From Nocardioides sp. JQ2195 (GTDB lineage Bacteria; Actinomycetota; Actinomycetes; Propionibacteriales; Nocardioidaceae), in assembly GCF_012272695.1 (NCBI RefSeq), contig NZ_CP050902.1:1860001-1924000 (forward strand): a stretch of 64,000 nucleotides of DNA, given 5' to 3'. Below are positions 20,575-28,759 of this stretch, piece by piece. Both the position numbers and the translations under genes were made by a program. The notes under the pieces were generated by a model. The model saw nothing but the letters and a program-made list of their open reading frames with translations, did no database searches and was not told where the DNA came from. Every line of letters starts with the position of its first letter. The stretch's first letter is position 1.

Positions 20575-21048
20575 TCACCCACGGTGTGCCTGGGACACAC
20601 CTACTGCCCCTTCTTCGCCGGCCTCGGCCACCAGGTCCCACCCCGAGGCGCCGAGCGTGACCACCGCGATCGGGAAGATCCCCAAGTTCTCGCGGTCGAT
20701 GTGCAGCGAGAGGTCGTCCAGCAACGCGAGCACCCGGCCGGGAAAGTCGGTGGTGCCCGGGTCGAGGCCGGCGAGGATCTCGTCGAAGGCCGCGTGCTCC
20801 TCCTCCAACCCACGCAGCTCCTCGACGAACTCGTCCTTCTCCCTCAGCGCAGCGAAGATGCCGCGCTCCTCGCGGCGCGCGTGCGGGGCGAGCCGATCGC
20901 CGAGCACGTCGAGCAGACGTGCCGCGCGCCTGTGGTCCCCCGAGACCAAGCAGTGCCTGATGTCCCCCGACAGGTCGAGCATCTCGAAGTGTTCGTCCAT
21001 GAGCTTCGCGATCGGCTCCACGCCTCGGCATCCGCAGTGTTCACACAC
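20575..21048 (-). CDS. Hemerythrin-domain protein
   Basis: A 157-residue four-helix di-iron protein expected to bind O2 or NO or to buffer iron. The N-terminus VCEHCGCRGVEPI is a short Cys/His-rich lead found in actinobacterial hemerythrin-like proteins. Iron ligands likely come from MDEHFEMLD, PHARREERGIF, LEEEHAAFDEIL and LHIDRENLGIFP. The GTG at 21048 is chosen because AAGGAG lies about 10 nt upstream and the family begins there; the open frame back to 21156 overlaps narK antisense-style. It starts 14 nt after the narK stop, so both probably lie on one message controlled by the boxes upstream of narK. This pairing points to nitrate, nitrite or NO handling at low oxygen. Confidence 0.88.
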   Translation of the reverse strand: MCEHCGCRGVEPIAKLMDEHFEMLDLSGDIRHCLVSGDHRRAARLLDVLGDRLAPHARREERGIFAALREKDEFVEELRGLEEEHAAFDEILAGLDPGTTDFPGRVLALLDDLSLHIDRENLGIFPIAVVTLGASGWDLVAEAGEEGAVGVSQAHRG

Positions 21049-21062
21049 GTGAGCAGGCTCCT

Positions 21063-22328
21063 TCAGGCGGCGCTGGTGTCGTGCAGGCGTGCCGTGCGCG
21101 CCACCACGGTGATCGTCAGCAGGAGGGTCACGGCAGCGGTCGCGGACAACATCCACAGGCCGATCGCGTAGGAGTCGGTGCGTCCATAGATGTAGCCCAT
21201 GATCAGCGGCGGGAGGAATCCGCCGAGCCCGCCGGCGGCGCCCACCAGGCCCGTCACGCCACCGACCCGGGACGACTCGGTGACTCGTGCGACCAGGGCG
21301 AACGTTGCGCCGCTGCCGGCCCCGAGAGCGGCCGCCATGGTCAGGAAGGAGACCGTTCCGACGTGTTCCAGGATCGGTTGGGTGGCGGTGATGCCGGCGC
21401 CCACCACGACCACGCCGAACCCGGCGGCGAGCACCGGGATCGCGCCGAACCTGTCCGAGAGCCAGCCACCGATCGGCCGCATGAGGACTGCGACGACGAC
21501 GAAACCGGCCATCCTGTTCGCGGCGTCCGCGGGCGTCAGCTCGTAGGCGACCTTGAGGTAGGAGGGCAGGTAGACCGAGAAGGCGACGTAGCCGCCGAAC
21601 GCCACGGCGTAGAGGACGCTGGCCTGCCAGGTGATGGGAAGTCGCGCGTTCGCCGAGAGGCGTTGCACGAGCGGCGTGGACGGCACGGTGCGACCGGGCG
21701 CGTCACGCAGCACCAGCCAAGCCACCACGGCGTACACCGCCAGCACGGCGGCCGTGATCAGGAACGGTGCACGGTCGCCCACGTGCGTGTAGAGCTTCAC
21801 GGTGGTCAGCGCGCTGATCGCGGTGCCGCCCATTCCCGCGCCGAAGACACCCACGGCCAGGCCCCGTCGCTCCGGAGGGAACCACGCGTTCACGAAGGGC
21901 ACCCCCACGGCGAAGGCGGTGCCTCCGACACCGAGGAAGAAGCCCCCGACGAGGAGTGCGGCGTAGGAGGTCTGGGCTAAGAATCCGATGAAGAGCACCG
22001 GAAGGATGGTCGCCGCCGAGACCAGGGGGAACATCAGTCGCCCGCCGAAGCGGTCGGTGAGTGCACCCACGACGATGCGCCCCAGTGATCCGACGACCAC
22101 CGGCACCGCGACCAGCAGGGCGACGTCGGCTTCGCTGAGTGTGCCGAGCACTCCCTGCTGCCGGAAGAGCGGGCCGAGGGGGCTGAGCAGCGCCCAGGCC
22201 CAGAAGTTGACCGCGAAGCCGAGGGTGGCGACGGCCAGCATCAGTCCGGGCGACCTGGTGACGTCGCTACGTGGGGCGTCGTGCGTGACGGCGCCCGGAT
22301 CGGTTGGAGGTCTCGTTGTTGTCTGCAC
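21063..22328 (-). CDS. narK: NarK-type nitrate/nitrite MFS transporter
   Basis: A 421-residue, 12-helix major facilitator. Two nitrate-signature regions mark NarK/NasA proteins: GGTAFAVGVPFVNAWFPP and the second-half GGVTGLVGAAGGLGGFLPP. RRGLAVGVFGAG is the family A-like loop. It should exchange nitrate and nitrite or import nitrate. No nitrate reductase genes are in the window. It is followed 14 nt later by the hemerythrin gene. Two DosR-like palindromes (22364-22377, 22387-22400) lie 36-72 nt upstream; M. tuberculosis narK2 is a known DosR target, so similar control is inferred. Confidence 0.93.
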   Translation of the reverse strand: MQTTTRPPTDPGAVTHDAPRSDVTRSPGLMLAVATLGFAVNFWAWALLSPLGPLFRQQGVLGTLSEADVALLVAVPVVVGSLGRIVVGALTDRFGGRLMFPLVSAATILPVLFIGFLAQTSYAALLVGGFFLGVGGTAFAVGVPFVNAWFPPERRGLAVGVFGAGMGGTAISALTTVKLYTHVGDRAPFLITAAVLAVYAVVAWLVLRDAPGRTVPSTPLVQRLSANARLPITWQASVLYAVAFGGYVAFSVYLPSYLKVAYELTPADAANRMAGFVVVAVLMRPIGGWLSDRFGAIPVLAAGFGVVVVGAGITATQPILEHVGTVSFLTMAAALGAGSGATFALVARVTESSRVGGVTGLVGAAGGLGGFLPPLIMGYIYGRTDSYAIGLWMLSATAAVTLLLTITVVARTARLHDTSAA

Positions 22329-22363
22329 GGTTCCACGCTCTCAAGCACCGGGCGGACGCGACC

Positions 22364-22377
22364 GTGTCGAAGGTCCC
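22364..22377 (-). promoter_or_regulatory. DosR-like box upstream of narK (proximal)
   Basis: On the minus strand GGGACCTTCGACAC, a good left half (GGGACCTT) with a weak right half compared with the DosR core GGGACTWWAGTCCC. It lies 36 nt before the narK start. Confidence 0.45.
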
Positions 22378-22386
22378 GAGCTGTCC

Positions 22387-22400
22387 GGGTCAAGGGTCCA
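22387..22400 (-). promoter_or_regulatory. DosR-like box upstream of narK (distal)
   Basis: On the minus strand TGGACCCTTGACCC, an imperfect palindrome of the same family, 23 nt from the proximal box. Paired boxes are typical of strong DosR promoters. Confidence 0.4.
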
Positions 22401-22488
22401 CTTCTCGTGCACGGTCGACGCCACCAGGCGAGAGGCGCTCACCCCGGTGATCGCGGCCACCGGCTGACCCCCAGGCGACTCACGCCGA

Positions 22489-24240
22489 TCAGTCGGGGGG
22501 GACGGTCCACTCCAGGACGGTTCCTCCCTCGGGCGGGGCGGTCACCACACACCGCCCGCCCAGGCGCTCCGCGCGCTGCCTCATGTTCAGCAGTCCGCTC
22601 TCCGCGACGCCCTCTGGTAGCCCGCGACCGTTGTCAGCCACCCGGAGCCTGATCTCGTCACCGACCGCCAGTCGCACCTCGACCGCACTCGCCGCGGCGT
22701 GGCGCGCGGCGTTGGACAGCGCCTCGCCGAGCACGGCCAGGAGGTCCGGTGCCACACGGGCCCCGATCCGGGTCCGGACGGGACCCTCGAGGACCAGGGA
22801 CGGGCGGAACCCGAGGGTGTCGCTCGAGCGCTCCACCATGCGCACCACCTCCGCCTGGATGTCGGTGGACTCGTCCATCGCGCCGAGGGCGAAGATGGTC
22901 CGTCTGATGTCCTTGATCGTGCCGTCCAGATCGTCGACCGCGGTGCTGAGCCTGGTGGCGACGTCGTCGCTGTCGATGAGGCGGCTCAGGCTCTGCAGGC
23001 CCAACCCGACCGCGAAGAGACGTTGGATCACGAGGTCGTGGAGGTCGCGTGCGATGCGGTCACGGTCCTCGAACAGGGTCAGTCTCTGCTGGTCCTCCCG
23101 TGCCCGGGTGATCGCGATCGCGAGGGCGGCCTGCTCGGCAAAGCTCGCCGGGAGCGCGGTGTTGAGCTCGTGGTAGCCCTGCACGTTGGCGGGGAACCAG
23201 CCCAAGGCCAGGGTCCCGATGATGCCCTGCGAGGTGCTCATCGGCACGACGACCACCGGCCCCAGCTGCGGCCAGCCGAGCTGTGCGCCCACGTTCACCG
23301 CCCGGTCATCGCTGGCCAGGTCCTCGGTGGAGAGCGGTGTGCCGCTACGCACCACGGCGCTGGCCAGCGAGTTGTCGAACGACACGGACTCCCCCGCCTG
23401 CGGGTCATGGGGCACACCGGAGACGACCTCGAGAGTGAGGCGCTCGGCGCGGTCGCCGACGACCACCCACGCGACGTCTGCCTCGGCCACCTCTCGGGCT
23501 CGGTCGGCCACCGACTGGAGAGCATCGGCGCCAGCTCCGGAGAGCAACGACGCGATCTCGGCCGTGGCCGCCAACCAACGCTCGCGGCGGGCGGCCTCCT
23601 CGTGCAGTCGGGCGTTCTCGATCGCCACGCCGGCCGCCGCTGCCAGGGCCACGACGATCGCCTCGTCCTGCTCCGTGAAGTCTTCGTCGCTCCGCTTCTC
23701 ACTGAGGTAGAGATTGCCGAAGACCTTGCCGCGGGTGCGCACCGGGACCCCGAGAAAGGACTTCATCGGAGGGTGGTCGGCCGGGAACCCGTAGGACTCC
23801 GGGTGCTGGGTCAGGTCGTGCAGCCGCAGGGGCTCGGGCCGGTCGATGATCAGCCCGAGGATGCCGTGACCGGTGGGCAGGTCTCCGATGCGTTCGTGCT
23901 GCTCAGGGGTGAGACCGTGCGTGATGAACGTGCGGAGCCTGCGCCCCGGGCCCGTGTCGAGCACCCCCAGTGCCGCGAAGCGGGCGCCCGCGAGGTCGCT
24001 GGCGATCTCGACGATCCGCCCGAGGAGGGTGTCGAGGTCCAGGTCAGCACCCATCGTGACGACGGCGTCGAGGAGCAGCTTCCAGCGCGACTGCTCGTCG
24101 AGCGCACTGTGCGCGCGCTCGACCACCTCGCGCAGCAGGTCGTCGAAGCTGGTCTCCGCCAGCGGCGATCTCCCGGTGCTTCCACCGTGGTGCGACTGCC
24201 GGTCGGGCGATGGCTGGTCACCCAAGCTGTCTCCGTGCAA
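22489..24240 (-). CDS. devS: DevS/DosS-type two-GAF sensor histidine kinase
   Basis: A 583-residue soluble kinase with the same layout and length as mycobacterial DosS/DosT (about 575): GAF-A (about 58-215), GAF-B (about 225-380), HisKA_3 dimerisation helix with phosphoacceptor His401 in RDLHDLVIQRLF, and HATPase (NAARHA, DNGRGLPEG, GGTVLEWTVP). GAF-A contains FPADHPPMKSFLG; the His156 there aligns with the haem-ligating His149 of DosS (FPPYHPPM), so a haem sensor of O2, NO or CO is likely. No membrane segment. The start is TTG at 24240, supported by GGAGGG 5-6 nt upstream. It lies 44 nt downstream of devR, the same order as in M. tuberculosis. Confidence 0.93.
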   Translation of the reverse strand: MHGDSLGDQPSPDRQSHHGGSTGRSPLAETSFDDLLREVVERAHSALDEQSRWKLLLDAVVTMGADLDLDTLLGRIVEIASDLAGARFAALGVLDTGPGRRLRTFITHGLTPEQHERIGDLPTGHGILGLIIDRPEPLRLHDLTQHPESYGFPADHPPMKSFLGVPVRTRGKVFGNLYLSEKRSDEDFTEQDEAIVVALAAAAGVAIENARLHEEAARRERWLAATAEIASLLSGAGADALQSVADRAREVAEADVAWVVVGDRAERLTLEVVSGVPHDPQAGESVSFDNSLASAVVRSGTPLSTEDLASDDRAVNVGAQLGWPQLGPVVVVPMSTSQGIIGTLALGWFPANVQGYHELNTALPASFAEQAALAIAITRAREDQQRLTLFEDRDRIARDLHDLVIQRLFAVGLGLQSLSRLIDSDDVATRLSTAVDDLDGTIKDIRRTIFALGAMDESTDIQAEVVRMVERSSDTLGFRPSLVLEGPVRTRIGARVAPDLLAVLGEALSNAARHAAASAVEVRLAVGDEIRLRVADNGRGLPEGVAESGLLNMRQRAERLGGRCVVTAPPEGGTVLEWTVPPD

Positions 24241-24284
24241 GATTGCCCTCCGACGTGAACGCGGTCAGCGCGTGCTCCAGTCTG

Positions 24285-24950
24285 TCAGGACTTCAGGTGC
24301 TTTGTCGCGAAGATCGCTGCTTGGGTGCGGCTCTGGAGCGACAGCTTCGCCAGGAGTGAGGACACGTAGTTCTTGACCGTCTTCTCGGCGAGGAACATGG
24401 CGCCGGCGATCTGCCGGTTGGTCATCCCCTCACCGATCAGCCCCAGGATCTTCTGTTCCTGCTGGGTCAGGTGCTCGAGTGAGGGGTCGGTGCGCGGGCC
24501 GGTGCGCAGCCTCTCCAGCACCTGCGCCGTCACGGCCGGGTCGAGCATCGACTGGCCCGCGGCCACCCGACGCACCGTGTCGACCAGGTCGTTTCCGTGC
24601 ACCTGCTTGAGGACGTAGCCGGCCGCTCCCGCCATGATCGCCGAGAAGAGCGCGTCATCGTCGTCGTACGACGTCAGGATCAGTGCTGCGATGCTCGAGT
24701 CACGCGAACGGACCTCGCGGCAGACGTCGATGCCGGACCCGTCGGGAAGTCGACCGTCGAGGATGGCGACGTCCGGCCGCAGCGCGGGGATCCGGCGAGA
24801 GGCCTCTTGGGCGAGACCGGACTCGCCGACGACCACGATGTCGCCCTCGCTCTCCAGTAGCTCACGGATCCCACGACGCACGATCTCGTGGTCGTCGAGC
24901 AGGTAGACCTTGATCGGGTCTGGCGTGGTGGGCACGTTCTGTTCGGTCAC
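24285..24950 (-). CDS. devR: DevR/DosR-type NarL-family response regulator
   Basis: A 221-residue regulator: receiver domain with Asp19/Asp20 acid pair, phosphoacceptor Asp65 (VAILDGRLPDG) and Lys115, then a LuxR-type HTH. The recognition helix region EKTVKNYVS (189-197) and the following LLAKLSLQSRTQAA are nearly identical to mycobacterial DosR (EKTVKNYVSRLLAKL), so it should bind the same GGGAC...GTCCC palindrome. The GTG at 24950 is favoured because homology starts here. A near-perfect DosR box is centred 65 nt upstream (25009-25022), implying autoregulation. It forms an operon with devS. Confidence 0.94.
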   Translation of the reverse strand: MTEQNVPTTPDPIKVYLLDDHEIVRRGIRELLESEGDIVVVGESGLAQEASRRIPALRPDVAILDGRLPDGSGIDVCREVRSRDSSIAALILTSYDDDDALFSAIMAGAAGYVLKQVHGNDLVDTVRRVAAGQSMLDPAVTAQVLERLRTGPRTDPSLEHLTQQEQKILGLIGEGMTNRQIAGAMFLAEKTVKNYVSSLLAKLSLQSRTQAAIFATKHLKS

Positions 24951-25008
24951 TCCGCCACTGTACGACGGACCCAGGGACCGTGCGGGTGCCTTCGGACCCC
25001 GACGCACG

Positions 25009-25022
25009 GGGACCTTGGTCCC
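25009..25022. promoter_or_regulatory. Near-consensus DosR box upstream of devR
   Basis: GGGACCTTGGTCCC, an exact GGGACC-nn-GGTCCC palindrome matching 12 of 14 positions of the mycobacterial core GGGACTWWAGTCCC. It lies 58 nt before the devR start and just after the stop of the upstream synthetase gene. It is the best of the boxes in this window. Confidence 0.75.
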
Positions 25023-25028
25023 GCCCGG

Positions 25029-27752
25029 TCACAGGCCGCGTCGCAGCCGCCGCGGCACGCCGGCATCGAGGGCGACTGGCTCGTCCAGGCGGACCTTCAC
25101 GTCGACGAACGCGCAACCCCGCGGACCGGCCAGCACCGGGTTGAGGTCGATCTCGGCCAGCTGCGGCACGTCTTCGGCCAGCTGTCCGAGTCGCACGAGC
25201 GCCGCCTCGAGGGCAGGTACGTCGGCCCGGGGCGCGCCACGGAAGCCCTCGAGCAGTGGCCAGACGCGCAGCGTGCGCAGCGCGCGAGCGGCATCTCCGG
25301 CCGTGACCGGCGGCAGCAGGAACACGCGGTCGTCCCACAGGTCAGTGGCCACGCCGCCGGCACCGACCATGACCAACGCCCCGAACACCGGGTCGTGGAT
25401 CACGCCCAGCGCCATCTCCACCCCGCTCTCCATGGGCTGGACGAGCACGGACGCGTCCCGACGACCGAGCTCTGTCGCGAACCCCCGCGCAGCCTCTCGC
25501 ACCTCGTGTGCCGATGTCAGCCCGACGCGTACCAAGCCGCGATCGGTCTTGTGCACGACGCCTCGATCGGCGACCTTCACCGCCACGGGACACCCGAGTG
25601 CCTCCGCGACAGCGACAGCGGCATCGGGGCCGGTGACGACTTCTCCGGTGGGAGCGAGGCCGTAGTCGCCCAGCAGTGCCACCACGTCCTCGACATCGAG
25701 CCAGCCGGTCTCCTGACCTCGGGTCTCGAGCAGGGTGCTGGCACCTCGGCGGGCGCGCTCCGCCCGGTCCCGCAACACCGGGGCGGGGGCGTCGACCGGC
25801 TGGGCGCGCCACGCGGCGTAGCGAGCTGCCCGGCCCAGCGACCGCACGGCGGCGCGCACGCTGCGGAACGTGGTCACCCCGGGGAGGTCGCCATGGGCGA
25901 CCTCGAGTCCACCCATCGGGACCAGCACCAGCGGTTTGCCCTCGTGGACGGCCCCGGCGAGGCTGTCGAGCGTGTCCGTTGGATCGCTGACACCGGTGGC
26001 GACGATGACCACGACCACGGCGTCCACCTCGTCGGACGCCATCAGCAGCGAGCAGATGGCTGCGAGTCGCGCGGGGCCGGCTCCCGCCCCGGCGTCGATC
26101 GGGTTGCCCGTTCCGGTGGTTCCTGGGACAAGGTCGGCGATGCGCTCGCGCAGCGAGTCCGAGAGCTCGGGCACGTGCAGCCCACAGCTGTCGGCGCCGT
26201 CCGCGGCAAGCACGCCCATCCCACCGGCATTGCTGAGGATCGCGATGCGGTTGCCGGCCGGGAGCGGCTGTTCGCCGAGGAGCAGCGCGGTCTCGGCCAG
26301 CTCCTCGGCGTCGTTGCATGCGATCACGCCTGCTTGGGCGAACAACGCGTCCACGCCGACGGACGACGAGGCGGCGGCGGCCGTGTGGGATGCGCCGGCC
26401 CGCTGGCCACCGACGGACCGGCCGCCGACGACCGCGAGCAGGGGCTTGCGCTCGGCGAAGCGGCGCGCGAACCGCGCGAACTTGGGAGCATTGCCGAACG
26501 ACTCCAGGTAGAGCGCGGCCCCGGTCACCCGTGGGTCCTCCTGCCAGGCGGCGAGCAGGTCGTTGCTGGACACGTCGGCCTTGTTGCCGAGGGAGACGAA
26601 GACCCCCACTCCGAGCCCGAGCTCCCTGGCCAGGTCACTGAGCACGATGCCCACGCCACCTGACTGTGAGGCCACGGCAAGGCCTCCGGGCGGAGGCACC
26701 GAGCCGCTGAACGTCGCATCGAGGGAGATGTCGGGGTCGTTGATCATCAGGCCGAGGCAGTTGGGGCCCACGACGCGGATGTTCCGCGCCCTGGCCAGGG
26801 CCAGGATCTCGCGCTGCATCCTGGTGCCGTCCGCGCCGAGCTCCTGGAAGCCGGAGGACACGATGACGGCCGCGCGCACCCCGGCCTCAGTGGCATCCTC
26901 GAGGGTCGCCAGCACCCGCTCGGCAGGGACCGCCACGACGACGAGGTCCACCACCTCGGGGAGCGCCGTCAGCAGGGGACGGGCCGTCACCCCGCCGATC
27001 TGGGTGGCGGTGGGGTGGACGGCGTAGACCTCACCCGTGAATCCTCCCTCGATCACCGAGTGCAGGATGGTCGCTCCGATTCCGGTGCCGTCCCGCCGGA
27101 CTCCCGCCACCGCGACACTGCGGGGGTGGAGCAGGGGCCGCAGCGAACACACCTCGGACTGTCGCTCCCTCTCGTCGGCGGCAGCCAGGGCGCCCGCGGA
27201 GTTCACGGTGTCCATCTCGACGTGGACCTCACCATGGGAGACCTGTCGTTCGACGGCGAACCCGGCGTCGGTGAAGACCCGCAGCATGCCGTGGTTCTCC
27301 ACGAGGACCTCGGCAACGAACCGGCGGATCCCCAGCGCTCGGCCGGCCGCAGCGAGGTGCTCGAGCAGGAGGCTGCCCAGGCCGAGTCCGTGCTGGGCAT
27401 CGTCGACGAGGAAGGCCACCTCGGCGACCTCCGGACCCGTGGGCTCCGCGGTGCCGACCGCTACCAAAGACCCCGCACGCTCGACGACCAGGGTCAAGGT
27501 GTCGGTGCAGGTGCCGAGGTGCTCCACATAGGCCTTGGCCCCAGCACGACTGGAGCTGAAGAACCGCAGACGGAGGTTGTCATCGCTGACACCGGCGTGG
27601 AGGGCGTGGAGCGGCTCCAGGTCGTCGGGCGTCGCGACGCGGATCGTGGCCACCGAGCCGTCGGTCAGCAGCACGTCTGCCGGGGCCGGCCCCGGCACCA
27701 CCCGTGCACGGGCCGAGCTCTCGGGGGTGGGTGGTCGCATGTCCAGTCGCAC
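25029..27752 (-). CDS. GNAT acetyltransferase fused to NDP-forming acyl-CoA synthetase
   Basis: A 907-residue fusion. Residues about 30-190 are a GNAT domain (acetyl-CoA loop QHGLGLGSLLLEHL). Next come a CoA-binding domain (about 205-300, LLHPRSVAVAGVRRDG), ligase-CoA/flavodoxin-like domains (about 330-640, with GRSVGGQRAGASHTA) and an ATP-grasp module (about 690-900, VAVKVADRGVVHKTDRG). Such proteins resemble protein lysine acetyltransferases of the Pat/PatZ group, which modulate acyl-CoA synthetases, with domain order swapped (GNAT first). GTG 27752 is chosen because GAGGAGG sits 5 nt upstream; the 40 extra upstream codons are not conserved-looking. It is divergent from doxX with two or three DosR-like boxes between them. 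Confidence 0.88.
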   Translation of the reverse strand: MRLDMRPPTPESSARARVVPGPAPADVLLTDGSVATIRVATPDDLEPLHALHAGVSDDNLRLRFFSSSRAGAKAYVEHLGTCTDTLTLVVERAGSLVAVGTAEPTGPEVAEVAFLVDDAQHGLGLGSLLLEHLAAAGRALGIRRFVAEVLVENHGMLRVFTDAGFAVERQVSHGEVHVEMDTVNSAGALAAADERERQSEVCSLRPLLHPRSVAVAGVRRDGTGIGATILHSVIEGGFTGEVYAVHPTATQIGGVTARPLLTALPEVVDLVVVAVPAERVLATLEDATEAGVRAAVIVSSGFQELGADGTRMQREILALARARNIRVVGPNCLGLMINDPDISLDATFSGSVPPPGGLAVASQSGGVGIVLSDLARELGLGVGVFVSLGNKADVSSNDLLAAWQEDPRVTGAALYLESFGNAPKFARFARRFAERKPLLAVVGGRSVGGQRAGASHTAAAASSSVGVDALFAQAGVIACNDAEELAETALLLGEQPLPAGNRIAILSNAGGMGVLAADGADSCGLHVPELSDSLRERIADLVPGTTGTGNPIDAGAGAGPARLAAICSLLMASDEVDAVVVVIVATGVSDPTDTLDSLAGAVHEGKPLVLVPMGGLEVAHGDLPGVTTFRSVRAAVRSLGRAARYAAWRAQPVDAPAPVLRDRAERARRGASTLLETRGQETGWLDVEDVVALLGDYGLAPTGEVVTGPDAAVAVAEALGCPVAVKVADRGVVHKTDRGLVRVGLTSAHEVREAARGFATELGRRDASVLVQPMESGVEMALGVIHDPVFGALVMVGAGGVATDLWDDRVFLLPPVTAGDAARALRTLRVWPLLEGFRGAPRADVPALEAALVRLGQLAEDVPQLAEIDLNPVLAGPRGCAFVDVKVRLDEPVALDAGVPRRLRRGL

Positions 27753-27864
27753 TGCATCCTCCTCGGGGGCCGCAGCCCCGGCGCGTGCCCCACCGATCGG
27801 TACGGGCGCGTCGAACGTATGTCGAGTGGGCGGTCGGACACAGGGCCCAAGGAGCGTCAGGTCC

Positions 27865-27878
27865 GGGACCATCGGCCC
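27865..27878. promoter_or_regulatory. DosR-like box, synthetase/doxX divergent promoter
   Basis: GGGACCATCGGCCC matches 10-11 of 14 core positions. It lies 96 nt before doxX and 112 nt before the synthetase start, so it could serve either gene. Confidence 0.6.
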
Positions 27879-27886
27879 GAGCCCTG

Positions 27887-27900
27887 CTGACCCTGGGCCC
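27887..27900 (-). promoter_or_regulatory. Second DosR-like box, synthetase/doxX divergent promoter
   Basis: On the minus strand GGGCCCAGGGTCAG, a weaker relative of the same palindrome, 74 nt before doxX. A further degenerate copy, GGGCCCAAGGAGCG, is at 27843-27856. Confidence 0.4.
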
Positions 27901-27974
27901 TACACCCGTGAGCGTGTCGTCGGGAGGCTGGAGGCAACAACCAGACCCATCGACAAGGAGAGGGAGGGTCAGTC

Positions 27975-28553
27975 ATGACAACGCTGCACCGTCACGACCA
28001 GGATCGGACAGAAGCGGCCCCGGTGCCCAGTGAGAAGAACGTGTTCGCACGACGCGCTCTGGCGGTCCTCCGGATCGGCTTCGGGCTGACGTTCCTCTGG
28101 GCGTTCTTCGACAAGCTGCTGGCCCTTGGGTTCCACACCGGCTACGACCAGGCCGGCACCCTGGACCGCTTCGGCGACGCCGCCTGGATCCATGGTGGGA
28201 GTCCCACGGAGGGGTTCCTCAAGTTCGGCGCTGACGGTCCCCTGCAGGGCTTCTACAACGACATCGCCGGCGCCGCATGGGCCGACTGGCTCTTCATGCT
28301 CGGCCTGCTCGGCATCGGCGCAGCACTGACCCTCGGCATCGGGATGCGCTTGGCCGCGGCGACCGGTGCGGTGCTCTACATCCTCATGTGGTCTGTCTAC
28401 CTCCCGCCGGAGAACAACCCCGTGCTCGACGACCACCTGCTCGGCGCGGCGACCCTCGTGGTGCTGGCTGCTCTGCACGCCGGCGACACGTGGGGTCTCG
28501 GCAAGGCATGGGCACGACTCCGCGTCGTGGAGGAGAACCCAGCCCTGCGTTAG
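27975..28553 (+). CDS. DoxX-family membrane protein
   Basis: A 192-residue protein with four membrane helices (about 28-50, 95-115, 118-138, 150-168). The pattern LRIGFGLTFLWAFFDKLLALGF followed by LFMLGLLGIGAALTLGIGMR places it in the DoxX/TQO-large-subunit-like group of small redox membrane proteins. In mycobacteria some DoxX proteins act in membrane oxidoreductase complexes handling oxidative stress; the electron partner here is unknown. A strong ribosome site (AAGGAGAGGGAGG) precedes the ATG. The promoter region holds DosR-like boxes. It is followed by a hairpin (28567-28598). Confidence 0.88.
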   Translation: MTTLHRHDQDRTEAAPVPSEKNVFARRALAVLRIGFGLTFLWAFFDKLLALGFHTGYDQAGTLDRFGDAAWIHGGSPTEGFLKFGADGPLQGFYNDIAGAAWADWLFMLGLLGIGAALTLGIGMRLAAATGAVLYILMWSVYLPPENNPVLDDHLLGAATLVVLAALHAGDTWGLGKAWARLRVVEENPALR

Positions 28554-28566
28554 CCAGCGCGTCCGA

Positions 28567-28598
28567 AGCCACCCGGAGCCCCGCAGCCCCGGGTGGCT
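28567..28598 (+). terminator. Hairpin after doxX
   Basis: AGCCACCCGG (28567-28576) pairs perfectly with CCGGGTGGCT (28589-28598) around a 12-nt loop, 14 nt after the stop codon. No T-tract. Confidence 0.65.
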
Positions 28599-28677
28599 CC
28601 GGCGTGTCGACCTCGCCCACCACACACCCCGCCACTCCGAGCCCGCCACTCAAGGCTCGTACCGCCCCACGGCAACC

Positions 28678-28703
28678 GGGACCAACGGCGGGACCTACGG
28701 CCC
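28678..28703 (+). promoter_or_regulatory. Overlapping pair of DosR-like boxes upstream of the Acg-type nitroreductase
   Basis: GGGACCAACGGCGG (28678-28691) is followed by GGGACCTACGGCCC (28690-28703); the second matches 10-11 of 14 core positions. They end 56 nt before the start codon. Confidence 0.6.
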
Positions 28704-28759
28704 TGTGGCCGGCGCGCACCTCGACGGATGGTGGGTGCCAGACCCGAAGGAGCACTGAC

